Below are positions 10,720 to 22,930 of a stretch of 64,000 bases of DNA, one piece after another. Made by a program: the position numbers and the translations under genes. Source of the stretch: Icerya purchasi (taxonomy: Eukaryota; Arthropoda; Insecta; Hemiptera; Monophlebidae). Numbering within the stretch: the first letter of the stretch is position 1; each line of letters begins with the position of its first letter. The notes under the pieces were generated by a model that saw only the letters and a list, made by a program, of their open reading frames with translations, was not told where the DNA came from and ran no database searches. Location of the stretch: assembly GCA_039619475.1 (NCBI GenBank), contig CM077115.1, positions 139,822,172-139,886,171 of the forward strand, given 5' to 3'.

Positions 10720-12186
10720 TAGCTTCTACCTCGGAGAAGGAAAAAAAAAAATTCTCGTAAAATAGTGACTATTTGAAAAAAAAGTCGATTTTTTACCTGT
10801 GTTTTGACTTTTGCGAATTTTTTAAAAATAGTAAAAATCCGAAATTTTGACTTTATTCTAGCAGGAGCTATAGAAGGATATATAAAGAAGATCCATACCC
10901 AATTTCAAGTAAATCGGTTTATTAGAACTTAAGATATCATGTCAACCGTGTTGAAAAAAGTAGTTCCGAGAAAAACGCGTTTTAAGTTTTGAAAGTTTCA
11001 AGCGGTCTAATGCGTAGAACGGTACGTTATAGATTTTCTTAATCGGCGATTCCTGCTTCATACAATGGGGACCTTATTCTACTTCAAATTGTACATTTTC
11101 TGAAGTTCTAAAACTTAGATTTCACTACTGCATCAACAACTTTTTTGCTGTATTTACCTACAAGCGTAGTCACTTCAAAAAGTGAATTGAATCCTCTTTT
11201 TCTCCAAGTACCATCTCCTGAAACTGTCAAATATATTGGATTAGCATCGAGATCAGAGGCTGATATTAATTCATTTTCTTCTTCTACAGCTTCAGAAATA
11301 ATTTGATTATAGCCAAATATATTAATTTTTAAGGCAACTGTAGTATGTGCCGATTGTCAAACCTTGACAAATATCCATCATACTGCAGAATTTATTTATA
11401 CCTTCTCTTCCGACTCATAAAAGACTCATAGTTGTTACAAGTCTGCGATTTACTGAATGGACATGACTGAATATACCGTAGATCTTCACAACTGCTTTTG
11501 AATCCTAATCCATGAGCGGCAGTCCGAGAAAATTTAATTTTCCGGTTGCATGTAGCACATAAAACTAACAAGAAAGCGATGTAAAAGTAGAGAAAATTTC
11601 TTAAATGTGCAATAATAACCTCTTCGTCTCCCGATTTTTTAAATTTTGTTGCTAATTGCGCTGGTAAAATTTGTTTCTTCTTCAACATTATGTTGATTTC
11701 CTCTAAATGTTTATTTTTGTCTATCTGGACGCACAGTACTTCCTTTGCTACTTTTTTTTATTCATTTTACACTTAATAAATAAAATATTCACACAAAATT
11801 GTATATTTTTGGACTGTAGGGTACGCAAATCTACGTTGCTTGAAGATTGAAACGAAACTGACCTGAACTGAACACTAAACAAGAAAAGATTTCACCAAAG
11901 TACGTTATACATAATGGTCTTTAATCGATTTTTAAATATATATAATGTATAAAAGAGTTTGATTTATTCTCAGGTAGTCGAAGAATGTCTACCGTTTCTA
12001 TTGTTTGATCCTCTCCGACCGAGCCGATTTAGTTGCCGTGTCACGAAAATAGCTATAACTCCGTAAATAATTTTAATTTTGAAAAATTCTTTTAGGGACA
12101 CATTCTTAAATGTCTAAACTACTAGAATATGCAAAAAAAAAAATCGATTTTTTCATATTTCTAAGCTAGAATACCTCCCTTAATCC
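10720..12186 (-). mobile_element. Mutator-like DNA transposon relic
   Basis: This is the probable extent of a degenerate element around the transposase fragment at 11109-11688. Flanking segments have similar AT-rich motifs in inverse orientation: TTTGAAAAAAAAGTCGATTT near 10774 and, reversed, ATATGAAAAAATCGATTTTT near 12145. Both may be parts of terminal inverted repeats. No target duplication could be fixed, so the ends are approximate. Confidence 0.4.
11109..11688 (-). pseudogene. Mutator-like transposase domain, broken
   Basis: On the minus strand the frame from 11688 encodes a zinc-ribbon-like start with VLCATCNRKIKFSRTAAHGL, GFKSSCEDLRYIQSCP and EDLRYIQSCPFS. This matches my knowledge of the arthropod Mutator-like transposase domain (CxxC...GLGFK...SCP). 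Past a stop near 11392, the other frame resumes with LTVSGDGTWRKRGFNSLF (about 11180-11226), then TTLVGKYSKKVVDAVVKS, the usual DGTWRKRG motif of that domain. In-frame stops and frame changes separate the blocks, and the rest of the transposase is missing, so it is dead. Recognition rests on motif order and not on a search. Confidence 0.65.
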
Positions 12187-14489
12187 GTTCATTTGTATAT
12201 ATTTATATATATAGCATCAGCTCCTTCGCCCGCTAGGTCAGAGATTATCTGTGGAATACTAACGAATTATGTAGTGTATATTCGACGCAGTGCCTTGTTC
12301 AAACTCCCCTCTTATTATCGTATAATCTGCAGCTTCAAATCATATGTTTAACAGAGTCCCGTTCTCCAAAAGTACATAAATCTGATTGCATCATATTAAA
12401 TTTTTTTAGTCCCGTTTTCAACCGGCTTAGCGCGAATATAGCCTCTTTCCATATCATTTATAATCCAACTGAATCCTAAAATAAACATGCTGGACTGGTA
12501 TACTTGGCTCGAAAGTTTTCGATATATAACTTGACACATGATGTCCTAATACACGCGTAAAACGATTAAGCGTAATTTTCCATTTCATTTAATAAAAATA
12601 GTAACAATACTTCGGAAACGGAGACTGCTCTAAGTGTCGTAAAAACGATTTTAAACCTACATATACAAACGACAGTACTTATGCTTCGTACAGTAGTAAA
12701 ATCATTTCTTGTACATAATTGCCCCTCGGGGTTTTTCGAACTTATAAATACAGAAACACTGCTCTGTGAGCGTTATCCTCATGCTTTGTACAATTGACCA
12801 CGCAAATTGTAGCAGAAATAGAAATTCTTAAATAAAAAAAAAAAGAAAAAAGCCCATTAACCTCACGCTAAAACAAACAATCTATACTAAAACATACAAG
12901 AAATCTTTTTTAAACATCCCCCCTCCTCAACCACCGGGTAATTTATATATCTGATGTATTTGGATGATAAGATTGGGCCATTGAACACCCGCTAAAACCA
13001 AACAGAGTTTAACGTGATTTACCAGAATTTGTCAAAGGAATTTTCGGATAATAATTGTTACCACCAGAAGTGACGAAAATCGGTCAATAACACAGAGATA
13101 TCTTATTAGCTAGGTCTATGAACAGCGGAAAAAAGTATTTCATCAAAAGCCCCAATATTTCATTTAAATTTTTGTCCAAGAAATAGCTGTGTAGAGATGG
13201 AATCAGTCAGACGTGTACACGCAGCGAGCAGCATCAGTTTTCCAGTGCGCATCCTGTTCAAAATGTTCAATAATAATAAACTGATTTGCGCAGTTGTACT
13301 ATGCTTGTGCAAGTGTAAGAAGATAATTATGGTCTTGAGGAGTATTCTGGAGAATATTGTTGCAGCGACCTTGAACAAGTATAAAAAGTTTAGCCACGCC
13401 TTATTACGTGCGAGCCACTCTAAACTGCGAGCCTCGGTAAAACCTAATTGTTTCAAATTTCCGTTCGGCCGTATTACTCTTAAACTTACCAGCAGCGAGT
13501 TTACTCGAACGCCACTGAAGTTGACAGCAATCTATTTTCTTAAATATTTGATGATTTGCGTGTCAAAAATGTAAAAAATCAAAACGATCAATAGAAAATT
13601 ATGTTTACAGGTCTGTTGTTTACAGAAGAATAGGATCGAATGGGAGAGGGGTTACAGGAAAATATTTAGTTTTTTTTTTTTATATTAATTTAAGAATTTC
13701 CTTAATAAAGGTTTAAATGACACTCGCAGCAATTACTAATTTTAAAAAATTAAAAAATTGGAAATATAGATTGATGAAGAAAAAAGACAAAACTGCATTT
13801 GCATAATATATACGCGAAATTAATTTGGTATAACATAATCGGTAATAATGGGTCTATAAAATCATCGGCAAAAATTCTTCAAACATTTGTAGTAAACGCA
13901 AGAAAGGGGAGTAAACAAGAGTTCAATAATAGCAGTTTCTTAACGAAATCATATTGAAAAGAAAATAAAAAATCTAGTCTCAAAAGTTTGTAACTTTGAA
14001 TAAAATGAAATAACGAATAATTATAATTAAACAATCATAAAAAACGTATTTTTGCAAATATCTCATGTTCAGTTAACGAGGGGATATTTAATTGAAAAGG
14101 CTTAACTGAACATAATTAACTAGTATACTGTTGTATAATATCTTTAAGTGAACCGAACCTATCTTTCTTTCCAAGTGATTTACATTTATTTATCGTTATG
14201 CGTGTAAAATATTATACTAATAGGTTTAAAAAAAATGTAGGAAAAAAGAAAAAAAAAAATCACCGATGACCTAAGGAAAGGGGGAAAAAAAAGACAGTAC
14301 GTATAAAGAAAACAGCTAATATTTAATACATACGTTTCGTTATATCTACATAATTTAATTGTATCGACGACGGAGTTGGAAAGCATTTTCGAGTGCTTTA
14401 TCATTGTTTTACGAGAAAATAAAATAAATATGATTAAGGATTAATGTAGCACATTTAAACCTAAATCGCCTATGCTCACCTAAAAGGAT
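12187..14489. other. Non-coding stretch, nothing recognised
   Basis: The segment 13160-13570 is less AT-rich and is open in both directions for about 100-125 codons, but neither translation shows a domain or clear splice borders. I see no repeat family here. Confidence 0.4.
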
Positions 14490-15120
14490 TTTTTCTTTTT
14501 TTTAAGAAAAGAGAGAATACTGACCCAACAAATAAGAATTAAAGTTTAATATGTAAAGAAGGGGAGAAATTAAATTTTGATATATGCGAAAATGGAGGAA
14601 ATGAACTCGGTCAAAACAGGATCTAGCCATAAAAGTAAACGAAGGTGTGTAAGGTAGACAATAAGGGCTAGACAGATTAATGTGTAGAAATTTGGAGTAT
14701 AGAAGAGAGCGTTTCTAGACAGAAAAAAGCATTCTAAGAAACTACGTTATCACAAACGTGGTTAGTTGTGCGGTCAGAAGGATGAGGGAATAGAAATTTG
14801 AAAAATAAAAAGGCAGAAAGGCAACTCTGGTTAAAGCGGCGAAGAAGGGGGATTAAATGATTTAATAAGGGAATAAATTAGACGGTAAAAGGAGTGGGTA
14901 AAAGAAGGTACTTCTGGATCAGCTAAATTATCTGCGATGCCGCAATGACTGTAATCAGATTAACCTGAATGGAACGAGCCGGGGAAAAAATTAAAGAGCG
15001 AATAGGATAGTGTAATCGACCGAAGAGGACGGAAAAAAGAGGATGATATAGCTTCTTGTAAGGCGCTTTTGGCGCAAATAAAGAATTAAGAAATATCAGT
15101 AAAGACAAACGAAAACGTGA
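14490..15120 (-). pseudogene. 3' end of the decayed RNase H-type LINE family (copy d)
   Basis: Read on the minus strand, the segment near 15070-15110 resembles the RNase H aspartate motif region (TDIS...SALQEAIS). About 14940 reads GIADNLADPEV, the counterpart of GNxxAD. Nucleotides at 14700-14720 match the block of copy b that encodes ALRNERSLLYS. The 3' UTR contains TTGTTGGGTCA, as in copies b and g. A run of T on the plus strand (14492-14502) is the poly(A) tail. Many stops and indels interrupt the coding sequence. Confidence 0.55.
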
Positions 15121-15155
15121 GTATTATTATATACTATGTCTGAACTTGATGTAGA

Positions 15156-15267
15156 CCTAAAAAATTCCTTATATTCTACAATACCTAAAAAATCCCTTAT
15201 ATTCTACAATACCTAAAAAATTCCTTATATTCTACAATACCTAAAAAATCCCTTATATTCTACAATA
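15156..15267 (+). repeat. 28-bp tandem repeat, four copies in a 56-bp dimer pattern
   Basis: Four exact-length 28-bp units, each starting CCTAAAAAAT and ending TTATATTCTACAATA. Units 1 and 3 have ATTCC where units 2 and 4 have ATCCC, with no other differences. The array therefore looks like a duplicated 56-bp dimer. Confidence 0.97.
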
Positions 15268-16429
15268 TTAATTTTTACTAATGTTTCATTTCTTTTCCTT
15301 TCTAACTGAAGAATTGACATTCGGGAAAACAATTGCAACATACAGGGGCCTGTTCAAGTTCATTTCAAGCGTTCGCTATCTATGTCATTCATTATTCGTT
15401 ATCTCTTATTTTATTAACTACTTGACAAACGGAAAGTAACAGAAGTACATCGAATGTTTCAAAAATCTCGAAAATGGCATCCCTTTCGGCAGTGGTAATT
15501 TTGTATGTTTTGAGTGCGAATTTATTATTTTTTTGTTTTCTTTTTATATTTATTTGGGCTTACCTACTACTGACACGGTGATGATAATTTTTCTACTTGC
15601 TTCACGAAGACTCACACCTACTTTTGATGATGATCAGAGAAGTATTACCTGTTGGATTCCCTTTTTGTAGAAGGAAAAACTATTTTTCCATTAAATAACC
15701 TTTAATAACATATATATTCGAGTGTGTAAACACAACTTTAAAAAATAAGAAAATAGTTGGCTTCGAAAAAAGTGTAATCGTTCCCTGCAGCGACAAAGAG
15801 ATTGCAGATTATCTTGACCACCGATCACTTTACTCCGCTTTTTTTGTTATTTTTCTTTCCGGATATCAAAGACGACTTAAACGTTTTAAACCGAACGACA
15901 CCTATTGTAAAATTTTATTGTACGTAGATGTATATAAATAGCAAAGAATAGTTATAGTGGACTATACTCCTTTGCCAACATGTTAATTTACTTTTAGTTA
16001 TAAATGTTACTCATTTAGAAATAATTTTAAGATTGCAATAACCATATAGAGTCATCTTAAGGGGCTGTTTAAAAAAAAAAAAAAAAATATTCTTTCCGAA
16101 TGAAATTGGGTGAACGATCGATAAACGAAAAACCGAATTTCTAATTAATCGGACCAGCCGAGTAAGAGGCATCAATTTGTACATTCGAATCAACTCACCG
16201 ACACGGTGATACGCAGAAATCTATTTCAATTTATATTAATCACTTCTTATCGGCGATATTTGTATATGTCTATTTACGCACATTGTTTTTCAACGGTTGG
16301 CTGTCAAAGAAACATAGATGTAGATTTTATTAAGTATTTAGATCAAACAACAATCCACGAATTTAATCCAAAATAATTACGTAACTAAATGAACATATAC
16401 CACCATATATGTTATTAATAGCTACGTCA
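15268..16429. other. AT-rich non-coding stretch
   Basis: No gene or repeat family is recognised. Confidence 0.45.
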
Positions 16430-16669
16430 TTTTTACGCCGGGGGTCACCAGGAACAGTGTCCTGTCACGAAATTTGTCCCAAAATTATATTGCATCGTTG
16501 TCGTAAATAAAGATTTCTTAATTTTATGTAATGAAAGTTAAATGTGTAAATAAACATTTTGTTTTTTTGCCAAACGGTGGAGCCAATGAAATTTACTCTT
16601 CTATAAGAATTATAGAATTAGACCTGCGAGTGAGGGGACTTGACCTCTTCCGAGTCCCGAAGGGCCGAG
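16430..16669 (+). mobile_element. TA-flanked subterminal-inverted-repeat element, divergent copy
   Basis: It contains the family block CTTAATTTTATGTAATGAAA followed by GTTAAATGT, and a variant 3' end with GAGGGGACTTGACCTCTTC and GGGCCGAG. It joins the next element at 16675 through only TTATA, so the two are head-to-tail. The 5' limit is approximate. Confidence 0.55.
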
Positions 16670-16674
16670 TTATA

Positions 16675-16742
16675 TTAATTACAACGTAATTCTTAGACTA
16701 CCCCTCATTAGAATAAATGTCCCAATTTGATGTAACGAAATG
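16675..16742 (+). mobile_element. TA-flanked element, 5' head only
   Basis: The type A head is almost intact: TTAATTACAACGTAATTCTT, then AGACTACCCCTCATTAGAA, then TGTCCCAATTTGATGTAACG. Similarity ends near 16742, so this is a 3'-truncated copy placed in tandem behind the element ending at 16669. Confidence 0.75.
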
Positions 16743-19742
16743 AAATCCTTAGTGAGAATATTTTTTTGAAATATTTGATTTGCTTTAGACATTTTTTCCC
16801 CCCAATTAACAATTAGATCATCGCTATTTTTTCAGGCCTTACCGAAATATGCAGAGGAAGCCCCTTTTATCAAATTTTTCGATATTTTATCGAATGTCTG
16901 CAATCGTATGATAGAAAATGGTCCGTAATAAAACTAATAAACGTCGAGTGCACTATTCGAGTAGTTCGCCTTTCTGGTTCAATGCATTGCGATACACTTT
17001 TTATTTTAATAAAGATATCCCGAGAATTCATTGTCGTGATAGACGCAGCCGGATTTACAATTATTTATACGAAAATCGATTCACTTTTGTCACGTAAGTT
17101 CATTTTTATTTCCCCCTTAGATAACGGATGCTTTCTTAATGTTTTTCATCGCGACATACAAGTGTGTGTCTATTCGCATACTTTTTATTATTATTAGATA
17201 AAGAAATAAATATTCGATAATATAAGGATCAGCCGTCGAAATAAACAAGTATTTAGTTTAGCAAACGTCATTTGATGGCATTACTACGTCACAACACCTT
17301 CATGACAACAATAATTGAGGGAAAATTAAAAGGGAAGAGGAAAAAGCGAAGAGAGACCTCGGATTACATGGATAGATTAAATAAAAAAGAATACTCAAAT
17401 GACATATAAAAAAAAATTAAGAACACGGCGTGAGTTAGGAAAAAATAGAAATAATGGGATAAGAGGACAAGAGCTTAATATTGACGATGATAATGCACAC
17501 TGGAATTTCGCAGATTTACGTACTATTTATATGCAGAGTTACTAATTTACGGAAAATAATACGTTGTTATTGATGAGATATGAAATTTTATTAATCTCAC
17601 TTTCTGTACATACCGTTGAATATGCCATATGCGATTATGTTTTCGGAACGTACGTTCTTCCATTTACACGATCTATATTACATGTTGATGGTTATTTCCT
17701 GTATAATATTCACTTATTTTCATTCAGATTTCCTTTTTCTTTTTCTCTTTTTTTTTGTAAACCTGAAGTGTCGAATGAGCTGAGGGTAAATTTGGACGTG
17801 AAATTAACAACACCGAAATATACACACAACCGATAATACAGAAATTATTTACGAATAATGTAATCAAAAAGTCATAAAAGGTTTACCGTTAGCACCGCTT
17901 CCTGTGAGAAAACTCTAAAGAAATCAACAACTAACGTAGAGTGAAAGCGAACTTTTTTTTTTTTTTTTTTTTTTTTTTGTCGGGCATTAAACGCTGTTTG
18001 CCACTGACTACTTTTTTTAATTCATTATTTCACAATCACTAAACTATTTTTTAATTCGTTATTTTACTATTCGGGCCTTGCTGAAAATCGAATTCGTGAC
18101 TATTGCATTACTCGTCTCAAACGGGAACAATCAGATTCCTCCGACGAAGTAATTCCTACTTAAGACGAAGGAAGCATGATTTTATCGCTAGTAAAACACG
18201 AAAGAGCACCTTGCAATACAGTCTAGAAGAGACTTCCATTCGGTTTTGCTGCAAGCTTATTCGCACCTCGTCAGTTATGTTGCCATAACAGCAGAAGAAC
18301 TGATGATCCACACAAAAAAAAGAAGAAAAAAAAGAAAAAAAAAGAAAAAAAAAGAAGATACGCCCGCACTGCGTGAATATTATGGTTGCGATATACGAAA
18401 AGACGCTACGAGCACTCCACTCAGATTTTCAATCAACAGACGTGAACGATCCCCTATGATAAATGAGTAGATCGCGGTCAACGGTGATCCGGCGATAAAT
18501 GTCGCACGGCGAAAATAACAAAATCGCGGGAAGGAAACTCTCAATAATTCGGTGAAGACAGGTGCGAGAAAAACAAAATCGGGGTGACGTCACACCTGAA
18601 ATGTTTCGCAAATAAAGCGATGTAGCGAACTCTAAGACGAGTTCTAGACAGTGAACGGCTGAATTTTACCATCGAACGGCTATGTCAATAATAACAATAT
18701 AGGCGCGCGTGCTGACAGGCATGAGGATATAGAGGCTTTGCTAATTTTTGAGTGCATTAATCAACCGAGCTATGTCTGAAGAAGTTGCGAGCATGTTATT
18801 TCAACATGGTCTAGAGACAATGGCCTTGATTTTGTGTTTTCGCACTTCGGCAACATAACCGGCTAATCGCATCAATCGGTCGCAGTCTATAGATGCTATC
18901 GATGGAACAAAAAAGAAAAAATACCATCGTATAATTGGCAACGGGAGGATAAATTATTTAGCGGCAAATTAAATTTCGTAAAATAAGACCGACGCCGTAT
19001 ACGGAATTATAATTTAACGTTACAAACAAGTCTCGATTAAAAGCTCCCTTTTACGTCTGTGAAGTAATTAAAGAAGTAAACTATTTCCTTTCTTTTTTTA
19101 CATCTACGCTTTGTCTTTAATTTGTTCGCCATTTGTTTTTGTTTTTCCCAGATCATAAGATATAATGTAGGTATTGAAAATATTATAAACATATCGCGGC
19201 GATTAAGAAAAAATCGCCGTGTATAATTTTAACATCTTCGAAGATACTATTATACACTACAAAATAAAGGAGCGTAATATACGCGCGTCTCGGACGATGT
19301 AATGGATATCTACAGTTATCTTCCGCTACAGAATATTGATCCACATCGTACGAGACCCCGCTGTTTAAACATTGAAGAACGTTCAGCAAGTCTTGGTACC
19401 AAGAAGCGTCAGTAATGAATAAGCGATTTATTACGATCTTTATTTTTTTTTTCGAGCAATTTCAATATCAAGTTCAATGTTGGAATGAGAGATAAATGCC
19501 AGACAAGGTCACCTCCGAATAAAGAGCATTGATTTCAGAAGCAATATTATTAATCGCAATATTAAATGGAACTGAACTGATAAACGGATCCTGTTTCTTG
19601 CGATAATAATTTATTTTAAGTGCGGATGGTGAAAAAAATGTTTAACAAGACAGACTTCTGCTTTTGCTGAATTTCACTTTATTTTTTTCTTTCAATAGTA
19701 AATGGTCCCTCACAACATTTTCATAGAAATATATATATGTAA
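16743..19742. other. Non-coding stretch, nothing recognised
   Basis: No gene is supported on either strand. It contains a 26-nt T-run at 17953-17978 and an A-rich (AAAG)-like tract at 18307-18357. The segment 18360-18620 has somewhat more GC but no domain. Confidence 0.4.
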
Positions 19743-19979
19743 CTCGGCTATTTTGGCCTTGCAAGAGACTGTGCCCCTTGACCCCTCTTTCTTACATTTC
19801 TGTTTCTTTTTCTTCTATACTTTGTATAAAATGATCAAAATTTACAACGTAATTCTAAATCGGTCTATATGAATATAATAACATAATTACAAAAAAATCC
19901 TATAAAATATAACAAACGTTACATAAAATTGGGACATTTTTTCTAATGGGGGATAGCCCAAGAACTACGTTGTAATTAA
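19743..19979 (-). mobile_element. TA-flanked element, short type A (minus strand)
   Basis: Read on the minus strand it begins TTAATTACAACGTAGTTCTT and carries the ATGTCCCAATTTTATGTAAC block and the internal arm AGAATTACGTTGTAAA. It ends with the GGCCAAAATAGCCGAG hairpin. At 237 bp it shares its internal deletion junction (ATTATATTCATAT) with the 235-bp copy at 34097-34331, so the two are a short subfamily. Confidence 0.85.
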
Positions 19980-19983
19980 TATT

Positions 19984-20338
19984 AAAAATATTCCAATTTT
20001 ATTTAACGAAAAATATCCCAATTTTATTTAACGAAAAATGTCCCAATTTTATGTAACGTTTGTTACATTTTATAGGATTTTTGTGATTGTTATTTAAAAA
20101 ATGTCACAATTTTATGTAACGAAATATGTAACGAAAAAATGTCTTAATTTTATGTAGTGAAAGTTAAATGTTAGGATAGGATTTTTGTGATTATGTTATT
20201 TTTCTTTTTGTGTTGATGCCAGTAAGAATTACGTTGTAAATTTTGATCATTTTATACAAAGTGTAGAAGCGAAAGAGACAGAAATGAAAGCAAAAGGGGT
20301 CAAGGGGCACAGCGCCTTGAGAGGCCAAAATGACCGAC
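19984..20338 (+). mobile_element. TA-flanked element, long type A lacking the head
   Basis: It starts just 4 bp after the head of the minus-strand copy at 19743-19979, so the two lie head to head. The canonical head is replaced by two extra units of an AT-rich repeat around CCCAATTTTATTTAACG (about 19984-20055). The rest follows the long form, with GTAAGAATTACGTTGTAAAT, then the AAGGGGC-ACA-GCGCCTT hairpin, and then 25 bp of (TA)n. Confidence 0.85.
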
Positions 20339-21764
20339 TTATATATATATATATATATATATAAACCCGATCCACCTCGCCAAAGGGACATCTCCTAGAC
20401 CTCTCTATGATAGTTGTTCAATTCATTTTTTTTTTTTTTCGTTCGGACTCTCATTCAATAAGCTATTAAATACATTTAGTTGTCCCTACAAAAATTAAAA
20501 ATATTATATCAAAGCAAAGTAAATAGCGGATACTGTATGGAGGGGAAACGCCGCATGACATTAGTTCCTCGTAAAACATTCTTTGGTTTTCAGTTGAAAT
20601 TTATCGCAATTGGAAAGCCAGATCATTGCCAATTTAATAAAACAGGAAAATGTTCCGTACAGAGTTTACAAACCTCAGTAGCATACCTGCGAAGAAGAAG
20701 TCGATTAGAAGTAAACAGAGAAAAGTTGAAATAATCCTAAGGGAAACAACATGGCAAAGGAGAGAACAGGTTTAAAATAATAGTGTAATATTTGCCAGCA
20801 TGCTGACCGCTTCTGAAACCTCATTTTATAAATTTTGAAGCTTTTTTGGTAAAGTGAAAAAACTTACACTGCGGTTTTCAGGTAGAGAAAATTCAATAGA
20901 AACATGTCGAAAAACGGATAAGCGGTGCAATTTCAAGCGAGTTACATTTTTTGTCTTCACATGTTTCGGTCGTTCCTTATTTCGAGAAATTTCGATATAC
21001 CCCGTATATAACGATATTTCGTACCATTTCAATAAATTCTTCTATCAACATGACAAATGGGAACCCAGCGTACTTGTTTTTCCAACCTATTTCGACCCCC
21101 AAGTAGTGATTTTTCTTGTGAATTAAATCAAAATTCGACGAAAAATTGTAGCGCTCTGTATTATATTACAAGTGGACAATTAGTGCCAATAAAATGGGAT
21201 CCCCCTGATGGCTCGATAAATTAAAATAAATCCTAAAATTCTATTATTCGATTACACAGTTGGAGGTAATTCAGTTGCTGCTTCGAACAGCCGTCAAATT
21301 TTAAAAATAAATGTAAGCATTTATTTGTTAATTTGGTTGTTTCATTAAAGAATTAACAAACTTGGAATTTTTCTATTTCAAAAAACTAAACGCGATTTCT
21401 AAAAATTTTCGAGAAATCAATAATTCGGTAATGTAATTGAGGTTAAAACAGGAGTCCCTTTTGCTCGTGAAATTAATATGTAATTATTATACATTTTACA
21501 TTATTTTAAACATCTGATTAAATAAACCACCCCTTTTATCTTGTTTCTCTTTTGTAAAAAATAAAAATCCGAAAAAATAAATCGTTTTTTTTTTTTTCGG
21601 TTTAAAATTGGCCCCATTTAGTCTTCGTTTAACAATACTCGATCACGAACAACGACAAAAAACATTTATAGTAAATACAAAAATATTTACTTTTTAATTT
21701 CTTACCAGCAGATTTAGAACTTCCTCTGGCCACTGTGGCATTAATGATATTGCCAACTCTTTTT
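20339..21764. other. AT-rich non-coding stretch
   Basis: It begins with (TA)n at 20339-20363. An 84-codon plus-strand frame at 20480-20734 and a 90-codon frame at 20854-21126 show no known domain and no clear splice borders. I do not call them genes. Confidence 0.4.
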
Positions 21765-22359
21765 GGCATGCTCAGCTGCAGTAAATGGTCGTTGCACAGG
21801 CAGATTTCTTTGCTCTTTCTCTTATCGTTCTCATCGTGACTTTTCGACTGATCTCTATTTGTCTCTTTTCGCCAACCCTGACTCCTTTAGCTTGCCTTAC
21901 AACCTTCTCCGTCCTCTTCTCTCAGGTTTAATCGATTTTCCCAGCATCAGTAGTTCTGTTACTTCTTCGCCTTCGCTTTAATCATAGTCTGCTTCCGGCT
22001 GCTTCTCTCTTCCGTTTTGCTCTAGTTCAGTCGACCTTGTGTCCCTTTCATCCTCCTATCTTAAATTTTATCTGTGGCGTGTGTCACGTTCTATTCGAAT
22101 GTCCCTTTATTTTCTCAGAACGCGCGATCTTTTATCCCAATCCGCTCACCTTGACCTCCCTTCTCCTTACCGTGCTCTCTACATTCTTGCTCGTTCATCT
22201 CCTTCTGTTGTTCCTTTGTTAGCTGCTTTCCTTTTATCTCTAATCGTTTTCCCTGATATAATCTGTCACTGCTCATGTCTTTCAATTCTTTTAATCCTCC
22301 GTATTTGTTGAGTAAATGTCCTATTCTGACGGATCCAATTTAAAAAAAAAAAAAAAAAA
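21765..22359 (+). pseudogene. 3' end of the decayed RNase H-type LINE family (copy e)
   Basis: It aligns with copy a (2765-3355) at nucleotide and peptide level: GTAAATGGTCGTT then SHRDFSTDLYLSLFANPDSF, matching YHDFWADLYPSLFSNLNSF. The knuckle region reads CGVCHVLFECPF. The 3' UTR has the same order of CT-rich blocks and ends in an A-run at 22342-22359. Reading frames are shifted several times. Recognisable similarity begins at nearly the same internal position as in copy a. Confidence 0.7.
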
Positions 22360-22711
22360 TCCTCTCGGTTATCTGCATAATCAGAACATGAAAAAAAAAA
22401 AAAAATGGAAAATCTGATGTTCATTTGTTCAACGAGAAATAAGCTCTTTGTCAGAAAATAATTCTAGTAACTTTCGAGACGAATTTTGGTGATCAAAACA
22501 ATGTTGAAAACTTAGTTAGTAACCTATACAATATAATACAGTAAGTGAAAACCAGACAAATATTGTGACGGTTTACAATGCAGAATGATATTCGGCGATG
22601 AAATTTTAATAAGCAGTTTCCGTTTGTGGAATATACACCTCATTTATACGCGAGATCCTCAGGTTTTAACTGAGTTAAATTTCTGGATTTTTTGTTGTTT
22701 TTTTTTTTCAG

Positions 22712-22930
22712 TAGAAGGTTTCAAATATATTCTTCAATGCATAAATAGGAATTTAAAAGATCTCTTCGGAATAATTCATGCCATCAGCCGCCAAAATGTA
22801 TTACAGACAGGTCGAGATTATTTGTCAACGCTTGATAATTACCTTTATTATCTTGCCCCCGCTTTTGGAAAAAGATTTAACATCGGCCTATTTCGATTTG
22901 AAGAAATTTTGATATGTTTTACTTCTCGAT
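22712..22930 (+). CDS. Exon-like open segment, unidentified
   Basis: A strong pyrimidine tract ending TTTTTTTTTTTTCAG precedes a 219-bp open segment. It encodes a 72-73 residue helical-looking peptide from EGFKYILQCINRNLKDLF to RFEEILICFTS. It ends before a possible donor GTGTAACA at 22931. The length is a multiple of three. The peptide is unlike random AT-rich translation, but I recognise no family. It is on the opposite strand to the two exons at 1423 and 51214, so it would belong to another gene or to a retrocopy. The donor is not strong, so an old coding remnant is equally possible. Confidence 0.3.

Noticed and set aside
13160..13574. Overlapping open frames of 98 (-) and 125 (+) codons in a less AT-rich patch
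   Set aside because: No domain, no good splice borders, and both strands open together, which suggests base composition and not coding.
20480..21126. Two plus-strand frames of 84 and 90 codons
   Set aside because: No family, no splice signals and K/F/R-rich composition expected from AT-rich noise.
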